From positions 1 through 5,291 of the forward strand of contig JBGPFS010000184.1 in the NCBI GenBank assembly GCA_041483455.1: 5,291 nt of DNA, read 5' to 3'. Below, one piece after another: positions 1-5,291 of this stretch (position 1 is its first letter; every line of letters starts with the position of its first letter). The stretch comes from JBGPFS01 sp041483455 (GTDB taxonomy: Bacteria; Chloroflexota; Limnocylindria; Limnocylindrales; CSP1-4). The notes beneath the pieces are model-generated. The model made no database searches, was not told the origin of the DNA, and worked only from the letters and a program-made list of their open reading frames with translations. A program made the position numbers and the translations under genes.

Positions 1-318
1 GACCCGATCCGGGTCATCGGTGCGCTGGGCCCGGTGGTCGGCTGGTGCCACGGCAAGGACACGACGCTCTACCCGGACCGGATCGCGCTCAACGGCGTCC
101 TGGACCACCGCTATCCGGTCGACGCCAGCTGGGCGCCCTGGCACTTCTCGGCGGTCGGCGATGGGCACGACGTCGAGACGTGGTCGCGTCTGATCAAGGC
201 CCTCCAGGCCGTCGGTCACGACTCCGTCGTCTCGATCGAGCACGAGGATCCCTCGCTTGCGCCCGAGGAGTGCATCCGCCGGTCGGTGGCGACGCTCAGG
301 CAGGCCCTGGCCTCGTGA
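1..318 (+). CDS. Sugar phosphate isomerase/epimerase, C-terminal part (5' truncated)
   Basis: The reading frame is open from the first base, so the start lies outside the window; 105 C-terminal residues are visible. They match the end of the TIM-barrel sugar phosphate isomerase/epimerase family (COG1082, AP-endonuclease-2/IolE-like). The visible marks are the HGKDT segment (residues 17-21 of the visible part), a V-G-D-G-H-D-V-E-T-W stretch, and SIEHEDPSL near the end. In this family a His and a Glu in these last strands help hold a divalent metal that supports isomerisation or epimerisation of sugars and keto-sugars; assigning them here is inference from the family. The protein is probably cytoplasmic. 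It ends 6 nt before the ABC transporter ATPase, so it is probably the preceding gene of the same operon, acting on the imported compound or a derivative. The substrate is unknown, as the family also includes inosose, xylose and 3-keto-sugar enzymes. The family call is firm. Confidence 0.88.
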   Translation, partial: DPIRVIGALGPVVGWCHGKDTTLYPDRIALNGVLDHRYPVDASWAPWHFSAVGDGHDVETWSRLIKALQAVGHDSVVSIEHEDPSLAPEECIRRSVATLRQALAS

Positions 319-324
319 TGGGCC

Positions 325-1443
325 ATGGCTGAGGTCCAGCTCTCGGGCATCGAGAAGCGCTTCGATGGGGTGCTGGTGCTCGACTCCCTCGAGCTCACGG
401 TGCCCGACGGCGATTTCGTGGTGCTGCTCGGTCCATCCGGCTGCGGCAAGACGACCGCGCTGCGGCTCATCGCGGGCCTGGAGCGCCCTACCGCAGGGCG
501 CGTCCTCATCGGTGGCCGGGACGTGACGGCGCTTTCTCCGCGCGAGCGCGACGTCGCGATGGTCTTCCAGAGTTACGCGCTCTATCCGCACATGTCGGTC
601 GCGGACAACATCGGCTACCCACTCAAGATCCGCGGGCTCCCGGCCCGCGAGCGGGCGGCCGCCGTCGCCCAGGTGGCAGAGTCGCTCGAGGTCTCGCACC
701 TCCTGGCCCGAAAGCCGCGCCAGCTGTCGGGTGGTCAGCGCCAACGGATCGCGCTCGCCCGGGCGATCATCCGCGAGCCGGCCGCCTTCCTGATGGACGA
801 GCCGCTCTCCAATCTCGACGCCAAGCTGCGGATCAGCATGCGCGGCGAGATCCGGCGCCTGCAGCAGCGCCTGGGCGCGACGACCGTCTACGTGACCCAC
901 GACCAGGCCGAGGCGTTGACGATGGCCGACCGGGTGTGCCTCATCAACGACGGGGTCGTGCAACAGTACGCGCCGCCCCAGGAGATCTTCGACCGGCCGG
1001 CGAACCTGTTCGTGGCCACCTTCGTGGGCAACCCGCCGATGAACACGCTGGGCCTCGGGCTCGACCCGGACCGCCGGGCGATGGTCGTGGAGGGCGTGGC
1101 CATTCCCCTCGGGGACCGATACGAGGCCTGCGCGGCCGCGGCCGTGAAGCGATTCGGGATGCGGGCGCGCGACCTGGAGATCAGCGACTCGGGAGCGCCG
1201 GGAACGCTACCCGCGTCGGTCTATGTCGTCGAGCCGATGGGTGACGAGGTGTATGTGGAGGTGCTTATCGGTGACTCACGCGTGACGGTCCGGGCGGACC
1301 GAGGGTGGACAGCGCCGCTGGGCGCTCCGGTCGGCGTGCGCGTCGATCCGGCCAAGGCCTGCTTCTTCGACCAGGGTGGCACGACCGCCGTCCATCGGGT
1401 CGACGAGGGGCCGACCAACAAGACAGAGGGAATGGTGCAATGA
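325..1443 (+). CDS. Carbohydrate ABC importer ATP-binding protein (MalK/UgpC/MsmX type)
   Basis: This 372-residue protein has the usual length for CUT1-type sugar importer ATPases. Motifs in order: Walker A GPSGCGKTT (36-44), Q-loop Gln82 in VFQSYALYPH, signature LSGGQ (134-138), Walker B FLMDEP with Asp158 and Glu159, D-loop SNLD (162-165), and H-loop His192 in VTHDQAEALT. All catalytic residues are present. The VGNPPMNTL segment (234-242) marks the change to the C-terminal TOBE/OB-fold regulatory region (about 240-360), typical of MalK and UgpC. It would work as a dimer on the inner membrane face, hydrolysing ATP to power the two permeases encoded downstream. The ATG at 325 puts the N-terminus right before the first strand (AEVQLSGIEKRF), as expected; no clear Shine-Dalgarno precedes it, so translation may be coupled to the isomerase gene. 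Its stop overlaps the next start by 4 nt (ATGA). Many genomes share one such ATPase among importers; here it sits within the transporter operon. Confidence 0.97.
   Translation: MAEVQLSGIEKRFDGVLVLDSLELTVPDGDFVVLLGPSGCGKTTALRLIAGLERPTAGRVLIGGRDVTALSPRERDVAMVFQSYALYPHMSVADNIGYPLKIRGLPARERAAAVAQVAESLEVSHLLARKPRQLSGGQRQRIALARAIIREPAAFLMDEPLSNLDAKLRISMRGEIRRLQQRLGATTVYVTHDQAEALTMADRVCLINDGVVQQYAPPQEIFDRPANLFVATFVGNPPMNTLGLGLDPDRRAMVVEGVAIPLGDRYEACAAAAVKRFGMRARDLEISDSGAPGTLPASVYVVEPMGDEVYVEVLIGDSRVTVRADRGWTAPLGAPVGVRVDPAKACFFDQGGTTAVHRVDEGPTNKTEGMVQ
1425..1432 (+). promoter_or_regulatory. Ribosome binding site for the solute-binding protein
   Basis: The purine-rich stretch AGAGGGAA lies inside the end of the ATPase gene, 7 nt before the ATG at 1440. 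It supports that start over the upstream in-frame GTG/ATG codons, whose translation would read through ATPase sequence and give an Arg/Gly-rich extension ahead of the export signal. Confidence 0.6.
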
Positions 1444-2840
1444 GCGACGATGACTTCCTGTCCCGCCACCTGACACGTCGGGACGTCCTGCGGCTCGGTC
1501 TCGCCGTCGGCGGGGTGGCCGCGACCGGCGCCGTGCTGGCCGCGTGCGGCGCGAGCACCTCGTCGTCGGCGCCGCCGGCATCCGCCGCGGCCACATCCGC
1601 CGCCTCCGCCGCAGCCAGTGCCAGCGCGCCCGCCCTCGGCGGGAAGCTCGTCATCGGCGCATTCGAGGACGGGGCTCTGACCCCGTTCAAGGGGACGATC
1701 CTGCCGATGTTCGAGTCCGCCACCGGGATCAAGGTGGAGTTCCTGACCGAGCCGTACGACTCGTTCTTCGCGAAGGCGTTCCAGGACGGCCAGTCGAAGG
1801 CCGGGCAGTACGACATCTACATCATGGACGACCCGTGGATCCCCCAATACGCGGCCGCCGGCATCCTGGAGGACCTCGGGCCGCACGGCATCACGATGGA
1901 CGCCGACTATCCGGGGCCGTTCGCGGATCTCGGCTTCTGGCCGCCGCGCCAGGGGCCGCGGGTGAAGGGCTTCGAGACGCAGACGCCGAAGCTGATCGCG
2001 CTCCCGACGATCGGCGACCTCCAGACGCTGACCTACCGCAACGACGTGTTCGCCAGCGCGCCGGCGACCTGGGACGACATCGTTACCCAGGGCAAGGCCG
2101 CGATGGCGAGCGGCAAGATCAAGTACGGCTTCGTCTTCCGGGGCGTCAAGGGCAACCCGATCGTCACGTCGTTCTACCCGATCTTCCGCTCGTTCGGGGC
2201 GGACTTCTTCGACGACAAGTGGAACCCGATCTTCAACTCCGACAAGGGGAAGACGGCGGCCGACTTCTTCGTCACGACCCTCAAGTCGCTGGCGCCCAAG
2301 GGTGTCGCCGAGTTCGACTCGGACCAGGAGGGCGCAGCGATCCTCGGCGGCGACGCGGCCGCGATCATCCAGTACTCCGGCAACGCCATCAAATCGGACG
2401 ATCCGGCGCAATCGAAGGTCGTCGGCAAGCTCGATTTCGGGGTGGTGCCGAAGCAGGAGTCGGCGATCGCCCAGATCGGGATCTTCATCCACGGCGTCAG
2501 CGCGTCGGCTCCCAACAAGGACAACGCGATCGCGTTCATGAAGTGGTTCGCCAGCAATGACACGCAGACCGCCTTGGCCCGGTCGGGGGACCTCCCGGTC
2601 AAGACGCCGGCCTTCGGCGACGCACAGGCCGTCAAGGACCACCGCCTGCTCCCGGTCGCGCTCGCCCAGCTGAATGCCGGGGCGCAGGCACGGCCGCGAA
2701 CCCCCGACTGGTCGAAGGTGGAGTCGATCATCGGGACCGAGCTGAACATCGCCCTGGCCGCGGGCAACGGCGGGGGTGCAGCCATGGACCGGGCAGCCAC
2801 ACAGGTCAAGGACTACCTGACCCAGCAGGGCTATTACTGA
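1440..2840 (+). CDS. Extracellular solute-binding lipoprotein, family 1 (carbohydrate ABC importer)
   Basis: From the ATG at 1440 the protein has 466 residues, normal for family 1 solute-binding proteins (SBP_bac_1, COG1653). The N-terminus holds a twin-arginine motif (TRRDVLR, Arg13-Arg14), a hydrophobic stretch (about 16-35) and a lipobox LAAC with Cys36. This predicts Tat export and lipid anchoring to the outer face of the membrane. A Ser/Ala-rich linker follows (37-66). The mature domain starts at about 68 (GGKLVIGAFEDG). It shows family features such as MFESATGIKVEF (90-101), YDIYIMDDPWIPQYAAAGILEDL (124-146), an LIALPTIGDLQTLTYRNDVF strand-hinge region (185-204), and IGIFIHGVSASAPNKDNAIAFMKWF (346-370). 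It would capture a sugar, polyol or glycoside and deliver it to the permease pair. The start is chosen from the ATGA overlap, the ribosome binding site and the position of the signal peptide; a longer open frame from 1305 is not credible. The ligand cannot be inferred from sequence. Confidence 0.96.
   Translation: MSDDDFLSRHLTRRDVLRLGLAVGGVAATGAVLAACGASTSSSAPPASAAATSAASAAASASAPALGGKLVIGAFEDGALTPFKGTILPMFESATGIKVEFLTEPYDSFFAKAFQDGQSKAGQYDIYIMDDPWIPQYAAAGILEDLGPHGITMDADYPGPFADLGFWPPRQGPRVKGFETQTPKLIALPTIGDLQTLTYRNDVFASAPATWDDIVTQGKAAMASGKIKYGFVFRGVKGNPIVTSFYPIFRSFGADFFDDKWNPIFNSDKGKTAADFFVTTLKSLAPKGVAEFDSDQEGAAILGGDAAAIIQYSGNAIKSDDPAQSKVVGKLDFGVVPKQESAIAQIGIFIHGVSASAPNKDNAIAFMKWFASNDTQTALARSGDLPVKTPAFGDAQAVKDHRLLPVALAQLNAGAQARPRTPDWSKVESIIGTELNIALAAGNGGGAAMDRAATQVKDYLTQQGYY
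1581..1612 (+). repeat. Short direct repeats in the Ser/Ala linker of the binding protein
   Basis: The octamer TCCGCCGC occurs three times, at 1581-1588, 1596-1603 and 1605-1612, always in the same reading frame and each time coding Ser-Ala(-Ala). The spacing is in multiples of three. It lies in the low-complexity tether (residues 37-66) between the lipid-modified Cys36 and the folded domain. Repeats like this can change length by replication slippage without breaking the frame. They may also simply reflect GC-rich Ser/Ala codon choice. Confidence 0.5.
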
Positions 2841-2843
2841 TCC

Positions 2844-3752
2844 ATGGCGCTGGCGATGACGCCGAGCCGGGCGGCGCGGACCCTCCGGGGCTCCGGGCTG
2901 GACAGGGTGCTGCCCTACCTCATGCTGGGGCCGACCCTCTTCCTCGTGCTCGGCGTCGTCGTCTATCCGCTGATCGACGGGCTGCGAACGAGCACCGGGT
3001 TCTTCCGGTACGGCAGCCTCGTCCGATCGGTCGGACTCGACAACTACGCGCAGGCGTTCAGGGACCCCGCCTTCATCGAGGCGCTCCTCACGACCGCCCG
3101 GTTCGTCGTGCTGGCGGTGACGATCGAGACCGTCCTCGGGCTCGCCCTCGCGCTCCTGTGCGCCCGCGAAGCCCGGTTCATCCGCCGGATCCGGGCGACG
3201 TTGATCGTGCCGATGATCGTGACCCCGGTCGTCGTCGGGATCGTGTTCCGGCTCATCTACGCGTCCGACGTCGGGTTGCTGGCGTCGATCGCACGTGCGG
3301 TGGGCCTCGATCCGCCGCAGATCCTCAGCACCGGAACGGGCGCCTTCTGGGGGCTCGTCTTCCTCGATGTCTGGGAGTGGACGCCGCTCCTCTTCCTGAT
3401 CCTGCTGGCCGGGATCCAGTCGATGCCGGTCGAGCCCTTCGAGGCCGCGCGGGTGGACGGTGCCGGCGCCTGGCGGACGTTCGTGGATCACACGCTGCCG
3501 ATGCTGCGACCCACGATCCTGGTGGCGGTCACGCTCCGGGCCATCGATGCGCTGACGACGTTCGACCAGGTCTACGTCCTGACGCGCGGCGGCCCGGGGA
3601 CGTCGACCCAGCTGATCTCGATCTACGGCTACCAGACCTTCTTCCAGTTCCAGCAGACCGGGTACGCGGCCGCGATGCTGTTCATGGTCGCGCTCGTCGT
3701 GCTCGTCGCAGCCGGCTTCGCGGTCGGGCTGATGCGGAGGCGGGGCGCATGA
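2844..3752 (+). CDS. Carbohydrate ABC importer permease, MalF/UgpA-like
   Basis: This is a 302-residue integral membrane protein of the binding-protein-dependent permease family (BPD_transp_1, COG1175 type). About six hydrophobic segments are visible, roughly 23-45, 84-106, 117-139, 168-192, 222-237 and 272-296. The cytoplasmic EAA loop, which docks on the ATPase, reads EAARVDGAGAWRTFVDHTLP (200-219) with Glu200, Ala201, Ala202, Gly206 and Leu218-Pro219 all present. The LTRGGPGTSTQLISIYGYQTFF segment (246-267) is also typical of the MalF/UgpA-like partner. It would form half of the translocation channel with the next gene product. It starts 3 nt after the binding protein stop. No strong Shine-Dalgarno is visible (only a distant AGGG), so coupled re-initiation is likely. 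The ATG at 2856 (residue 5) is a possible alternative start. Its stop overlaps the next start (ATGA). Confidence 0.96.
   Translation: MALAMTPSRAARTLRGSGLDRVLPYLMLGPTLFLVLGVVVYPLIDGLRTSTGFFRYGSLVRSVGLDNYAQAFRDPAFIEALLTTARFVVLAVTIETVLGLALALLCAREARFIRRIRATLIVPMIVTPVVVGIVFRLIYASDVGLLASIARAVGLDPPQILSTGTGAFWGLVFLDVWEWTPLLFLILLAGIQSMPVEPFEAARVDGAGAWRTFVDHTLPMLRPTILVAVTLRAIDALTTFDQVYVLTRGGPGTSTQLISIYGYQTFFQFQQTGYAAAMLFMVALVVLVAAGFAVGLMRRRGA
3736..3740 (+). promoter_or_regulatory. Strong Shine-Dalgarno for the second permease
   Basis: GGAGG lies 8 nt before the ATG at 3749, inside the last codons of the first permease gene. It fixes the start of the second permease at 3749 and gives the ATGA junction. 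Confidence 0.75.
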
Positions 3753-4579
3753 AGCGCGCCGTCGCCGCCCGGGTGGCGTGGGCCCTCGCCGTGATCGCCG
3801 CGCTCGTCTTCGCCCTGACGCCACTCGTCTGGATGGTGCTCACCTCGCTCAAGAGCAACCGCGAGATCACCCAGGACGGCACGCTCCTGCCTGGGGCGCT
3901 GACGTCGGCGAACTACATCAGCCTGTTCAGCGGTCGCGAATTCGGGGCCTACCTGACGAACTCGGTGATCGTGACCGCGGTGAGCGTGGCGATCGCGCTG
4001 ATCCTGGGGACCCAGGCGGCCTACGCGCTGGCCAGGTTCAATCTGTGGGCCGGCATGCACCGCTACGTCGGGTTCAGCCTGCTGATGGTCCGGCTCCTGC
4101 CGCCGATCGCGATCATCGTGCCCATCTTCCTGGTGATGCAGCGGCTCGGCCTGCTCAACACGCGGCTGAGCCTGATCATCGTCTACGCCACGTTCAACGT
4201 GACGATCGTGGTCTGGATGATGGAGAGCTTCTTCCGCGAGATCCCCATCGACCTCGAGGAAGCGGCGATGGTCGACGGCGACACGCGGTTCACCGCGTTC
4301 CGACGGATCGTCCTGCCGCTCGCCGCGCCGGGGCTCGTGGCGACCGGCATCTTCGCCGTCATCACGACCTACAACGAGTTCCTGTTCGCGCTCGTCCTGA
4401 CGTCGACCCCGGCGGCGGAGACGATGCCCATCGGGGCGGCCACCCTGATCGGTCGCATCAACGTCGACTGGGGCGCGATGAGCGCCGCGGGCGTGATCGG
4501 CGCCCTGCCGATCGTGGTCTTCTCGATCTTCGTCCAGAAGCACCTCGTTCGCGGCCTGACGATGGGCGCGATCAAGTGA
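3749..4579 (+). CDS. Carbohydrate ABC importer permease, MalG/UgpE-like
   Basis: From the ATG at 3749 the protein has 276 residues, the usual size for MalG/UgpE-like permeases (COG0395 type). Six membrane segments are visible, roughly 10-32, 70-95, 106-130, 139-158, 192-214 and 245-265. The EAA loop reads EEAAMVDGDTRFTAFRRIVLP (170-190), with the Glu-Ala-Ala, Gly177 and Leu189-Pro190 anchors. The MVRLLPPIAIIVPIFLVMQRLGLLNT region (113-138) and the C-terminal QKHLVRGLTMGAIK tail are typical of sugar importer MalG-type subunits; the tail contacts the ATPase in characterised relatives. It would pair with the preceding permease to make the channel. The open frame extends upstream to 3158 but that part is a shadow of the first permease. 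The GGAGG site at 3736 and the 4-nt overlap support this start. The last codons form the left arm of an inverted repeat at the next gene's start. Confidence 0.97.
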   Translation: MKRAVAARVAWALAVIAALVFALTPLVWMVLTSLKSNREITQDGTLLPGALTSANYISLFSGREFGAYLTNSVIVTAVSVAIALILGTQAAYALARFNLWAGMHRYVGFSLLMVRLLPPIAIIVPIFLVMQRLGLLNTRLSLIIVYATFNVTIVVWMMESFFREIPIDLEEAAMVDGDTRFTAFRRIVLPLAAPGLVATGIFAVITTYNEFLFALVLTSTPAAETMPIGAATLIGRINVDWGAMSAAGVIGALPIVVFSIFVQKHLVRGLTMGAIK

Positions 4580-4587
4580 TCGCGCCC
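4564..4587. promoter_or_regulatory. Perfect 11-bp inverted repeat spanning permease stop and regulator start
   Basis: The left arm GGGCGCGATCA (4564-4574) is the exact reverse complement of the right arm TGATCGCGCCC (4577-4587), with AG between them. As RNA it would form a very stable hairpin: a 10-bp stem with a 4-nt loop, or 11 bp with a strained 2-nt loop. The second permease's stop codon (4577-4579) and the regulator's GTG start (4576-4578) sit at the loop and top of the right arm. No U-run follows, so it is not an intrinsic terminator. Two readings are possible: a translational-coupling hairpin that hides the regulator's start until a ribosome finishing the permease opens it, or a DNA operator for a dimeric regulator. 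The match is seen directly; its role is inferred. Confidence 0.55.
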
Positions 4588-5291
4588 GCCACCCGACTCG
4601 CCGATGTCGCCCGGGCTGCCGGTGTCTCGGTCGCCACGGCCTCGCGGGCGCTGTCGGGGCGGGGCAGCGTGGCGAGCACCACGCGCGACCGCGTCCGCCG
4701 CGTCGCCGCGGGGCTCGACTTCTATCCCTCGGCGGCCGGCCAGACGCTCCGGACGCGGGCCACCCGGATGATCGGGTTCGTGGTGCCCGACATCAGCTCC
4801 AGCTTCTATGCGAATGCCCTCAAGGGCGCGCAGCACCGACTCCAGGCATCCGGCTACCAGATCACGCTCATGGACACGGATGAGCGTCCCGACCGGGAGC
4901 GTGCGGCGCTCCTGGCCCTGGCCGCCGGACGCGTCGACGGGATCATCCTGTGCTCGTCCATGCGCGACGTGTCCGTCGTGCGGTCCATCGAGCAGCGTTT
5001 CCAGCTGCCCATCGTGTTGTTCGACAACCTCCTCGACGGCGTCGGGGCGGGTCGCGTCACCCTCGCCAACAAGGCCGGCGTTCAGCTGCTGGTGGGCCAC
5101 CTGGCCGAGGCCCACGGGCATCGGCGGATCGGCTACGTCGGCGGCATCGAGAGCGAGACGTCGGGGGCCGAGCGACTCGCCGGGTTCCGGCTGGGCATGC
5201 GGGGCCACGGGCTGTCGATCGACGAGCGGTGGGTCCGACCCGGTGACTGGACCGAGGCGGCCGGTCGGAGCGAGACGGCGGCGCTGCTTGC
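4576..5291 (+). CDS. LacI-family transcriptional regulator (3' truncated)
   Basis: The frame is open from a GTG at 4576 to the window end, giving 238 complete codons of a protein usually about 330-350 residues long. The N-terminal helix-turn-helix is clear: TRLADVARAAGVSVATASRALSG (6-28). It is followed by RDRVRRVAAGLDFYPSAAGQTLRT (37-60), which contains the hinge helix and a conserved Leu58 that in relatives inserts into the operator minor groove. A periplasmic-binding-protein-like ligand domain starts at about 65 (MIGFVVPDISSSFYA), with GRVDGIILCSS (118-128) and HGHRRIGYVGG (180-190). Recognition positions Val19-Ala20 match those of GalR. The Asp of the usual V-x-x-D-N motif is Ala164. The start overlaps the permease stop (GTGA) and has no clear Shine-Dalgarno. 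It probably represses this operon, which would place it under its own control, and responds to the transported compound or a metabolite. Which effector it binds is unknown. Confidence 0.93.
   Translation, partial: MIAPATRLADVARAAGVSVATASRALSGRGSVASTTRDRVRRVAAGLDFYPSAAGQTLRTRATRMIGFVVPDISSSFYANALKGAQHRLQASGYQITLMDTDERPDRERAALLALAAGRVDGIILCSSMRDVSVVRSIEQRFQLPIVLFDNLLDGVGAGRVTLANKAGVQLLVGHLAEAHGHRRIGYVGGIESETSGAERLAGFRLGMRGHGLSIDERWVRPGDWTEAAGRSETAALL

Noticed and set aside
1..15. A short inverted repeat (GACCCG, 3-nt spacer, CGGGTC) at the window edge
   Set aside because: The arms are only 6 bp, it lies inside the isomerase coding sequence, and the flank is not visible.
1131..1140. A 10-bp self-complementary GC run in the ATPase gene
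   Set aside because: It comes from consecutive Ala codons (GCG/GCC) and needs no further explanation.
1305..1439. A 45-residue upstream extension of the binding protein frame
   Set aside because: It overlaps the end of the ATPase gene, is Arg/Gly-rich, and would put the Tat signal internally; the ATG at 1440 has a ribosome binding site and an ATGA overlap.
3022..3037. A short inverted repeat (GTCCGA, 4-nt spacer, TCGGAC) inside the first permease
   Set aside because: Six-bp arms are expected by chance in GC-rich coding DNA of this length, and no start, stop or regulatory context is nearby.
1221..3824. An 867-residue open frame on the minus strand, opposite the binding protein and first permease
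   Set aside because: It is extremely rich in Arg, Gly, Asp and Glu with no recognisable domain, runs across three genuine genes, and is the kind of stop-free antisense frame expected when codon third positions are nearly all G or C.
3629..4543. A 304-residue minus-strand open frame opposite the second permease
   Set aside because: Its composition is Arg/His/Asp/Gln-rich with no motif, and the plus strand there codes a well-conserved permease with an intact EAA loop.
4564..4587. An intrinsic transcription terminator after the second permease
   Set aside because: The hairpin is present but no T-rich run follows, and the regulator's frame begins within it, so transcription must continue for the regulator to be made.
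4369..5208. A 279-residue minus-strand open frame across the permease-regulator junction
   Set aside because: The plus strand carries the permease end and a clear LacI-type helix-turn-helix protein; the antisense product has no family features.

Overview
The window is a tightly packed, single-strand stretch of a GC-rich bacterial genome, with GC judged by eye at well over 65% and codon third positions almost all G or C. It carries most of one carbohydrate uptake operon: the end of a sugar phosphate isomerase/epimerase gene, a complete ABC importer (ATPase, lipoprotein solute-binding protein, two permeases), and the start of a LacI-type regulator. The binding protein has a twin-arginine lipoprotein signal followed by a long Ser/Ala linker. 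With the high GC, this fits Chloroflexota (Limnocylindria-like) or Actinomycetota, but the sequence does not settle the lineage.

Layout, all on the + strand: 1-318 C-terminal part of an isomerase/epimerase; 325-1443 MalK/UgpC-type ATPase; 1440-2840 family 1 solute-binding lipoprotein; 2844-3752 first permease; 3749-4579 second permease; 4576-5291 LacI-family regulator, cut by the window end. The regulator starts at a GTG that overlaps the permease stop. Junctions are 6 nt apart, a 4-nt overlap, 3 nt apart, a 4-nt overlap and a 4-nt overlap. There is no intergenic space for a promoter or intrinsic terminator, so the operon promoter and the regulator's main operator probably lie upstream of the window.

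Functional reading: the lipoprotein captures a sugar, polyol or related glycoside outside the membrane. The two permeases form the channel and the ATPase drives import. The isomerase/epimerase probably acts on the imported compound or a derivative, and the LacI protein probably senses a related ligand and controls the cluster. The substrate cannot be read from the sequence.

Most of this is an ordinary sugar ABC operon. The one signal the genes do not explain is a perfect inverted repeat, two 11-bp arms with a 2-nt spacer (4564-4587), centred on the permease stop and regulator start. It could be a translation-controlling hairpin or an internal operator. I found no RNA genes, mobile elements, CRISPR arrays or undescribed multi-gene system.
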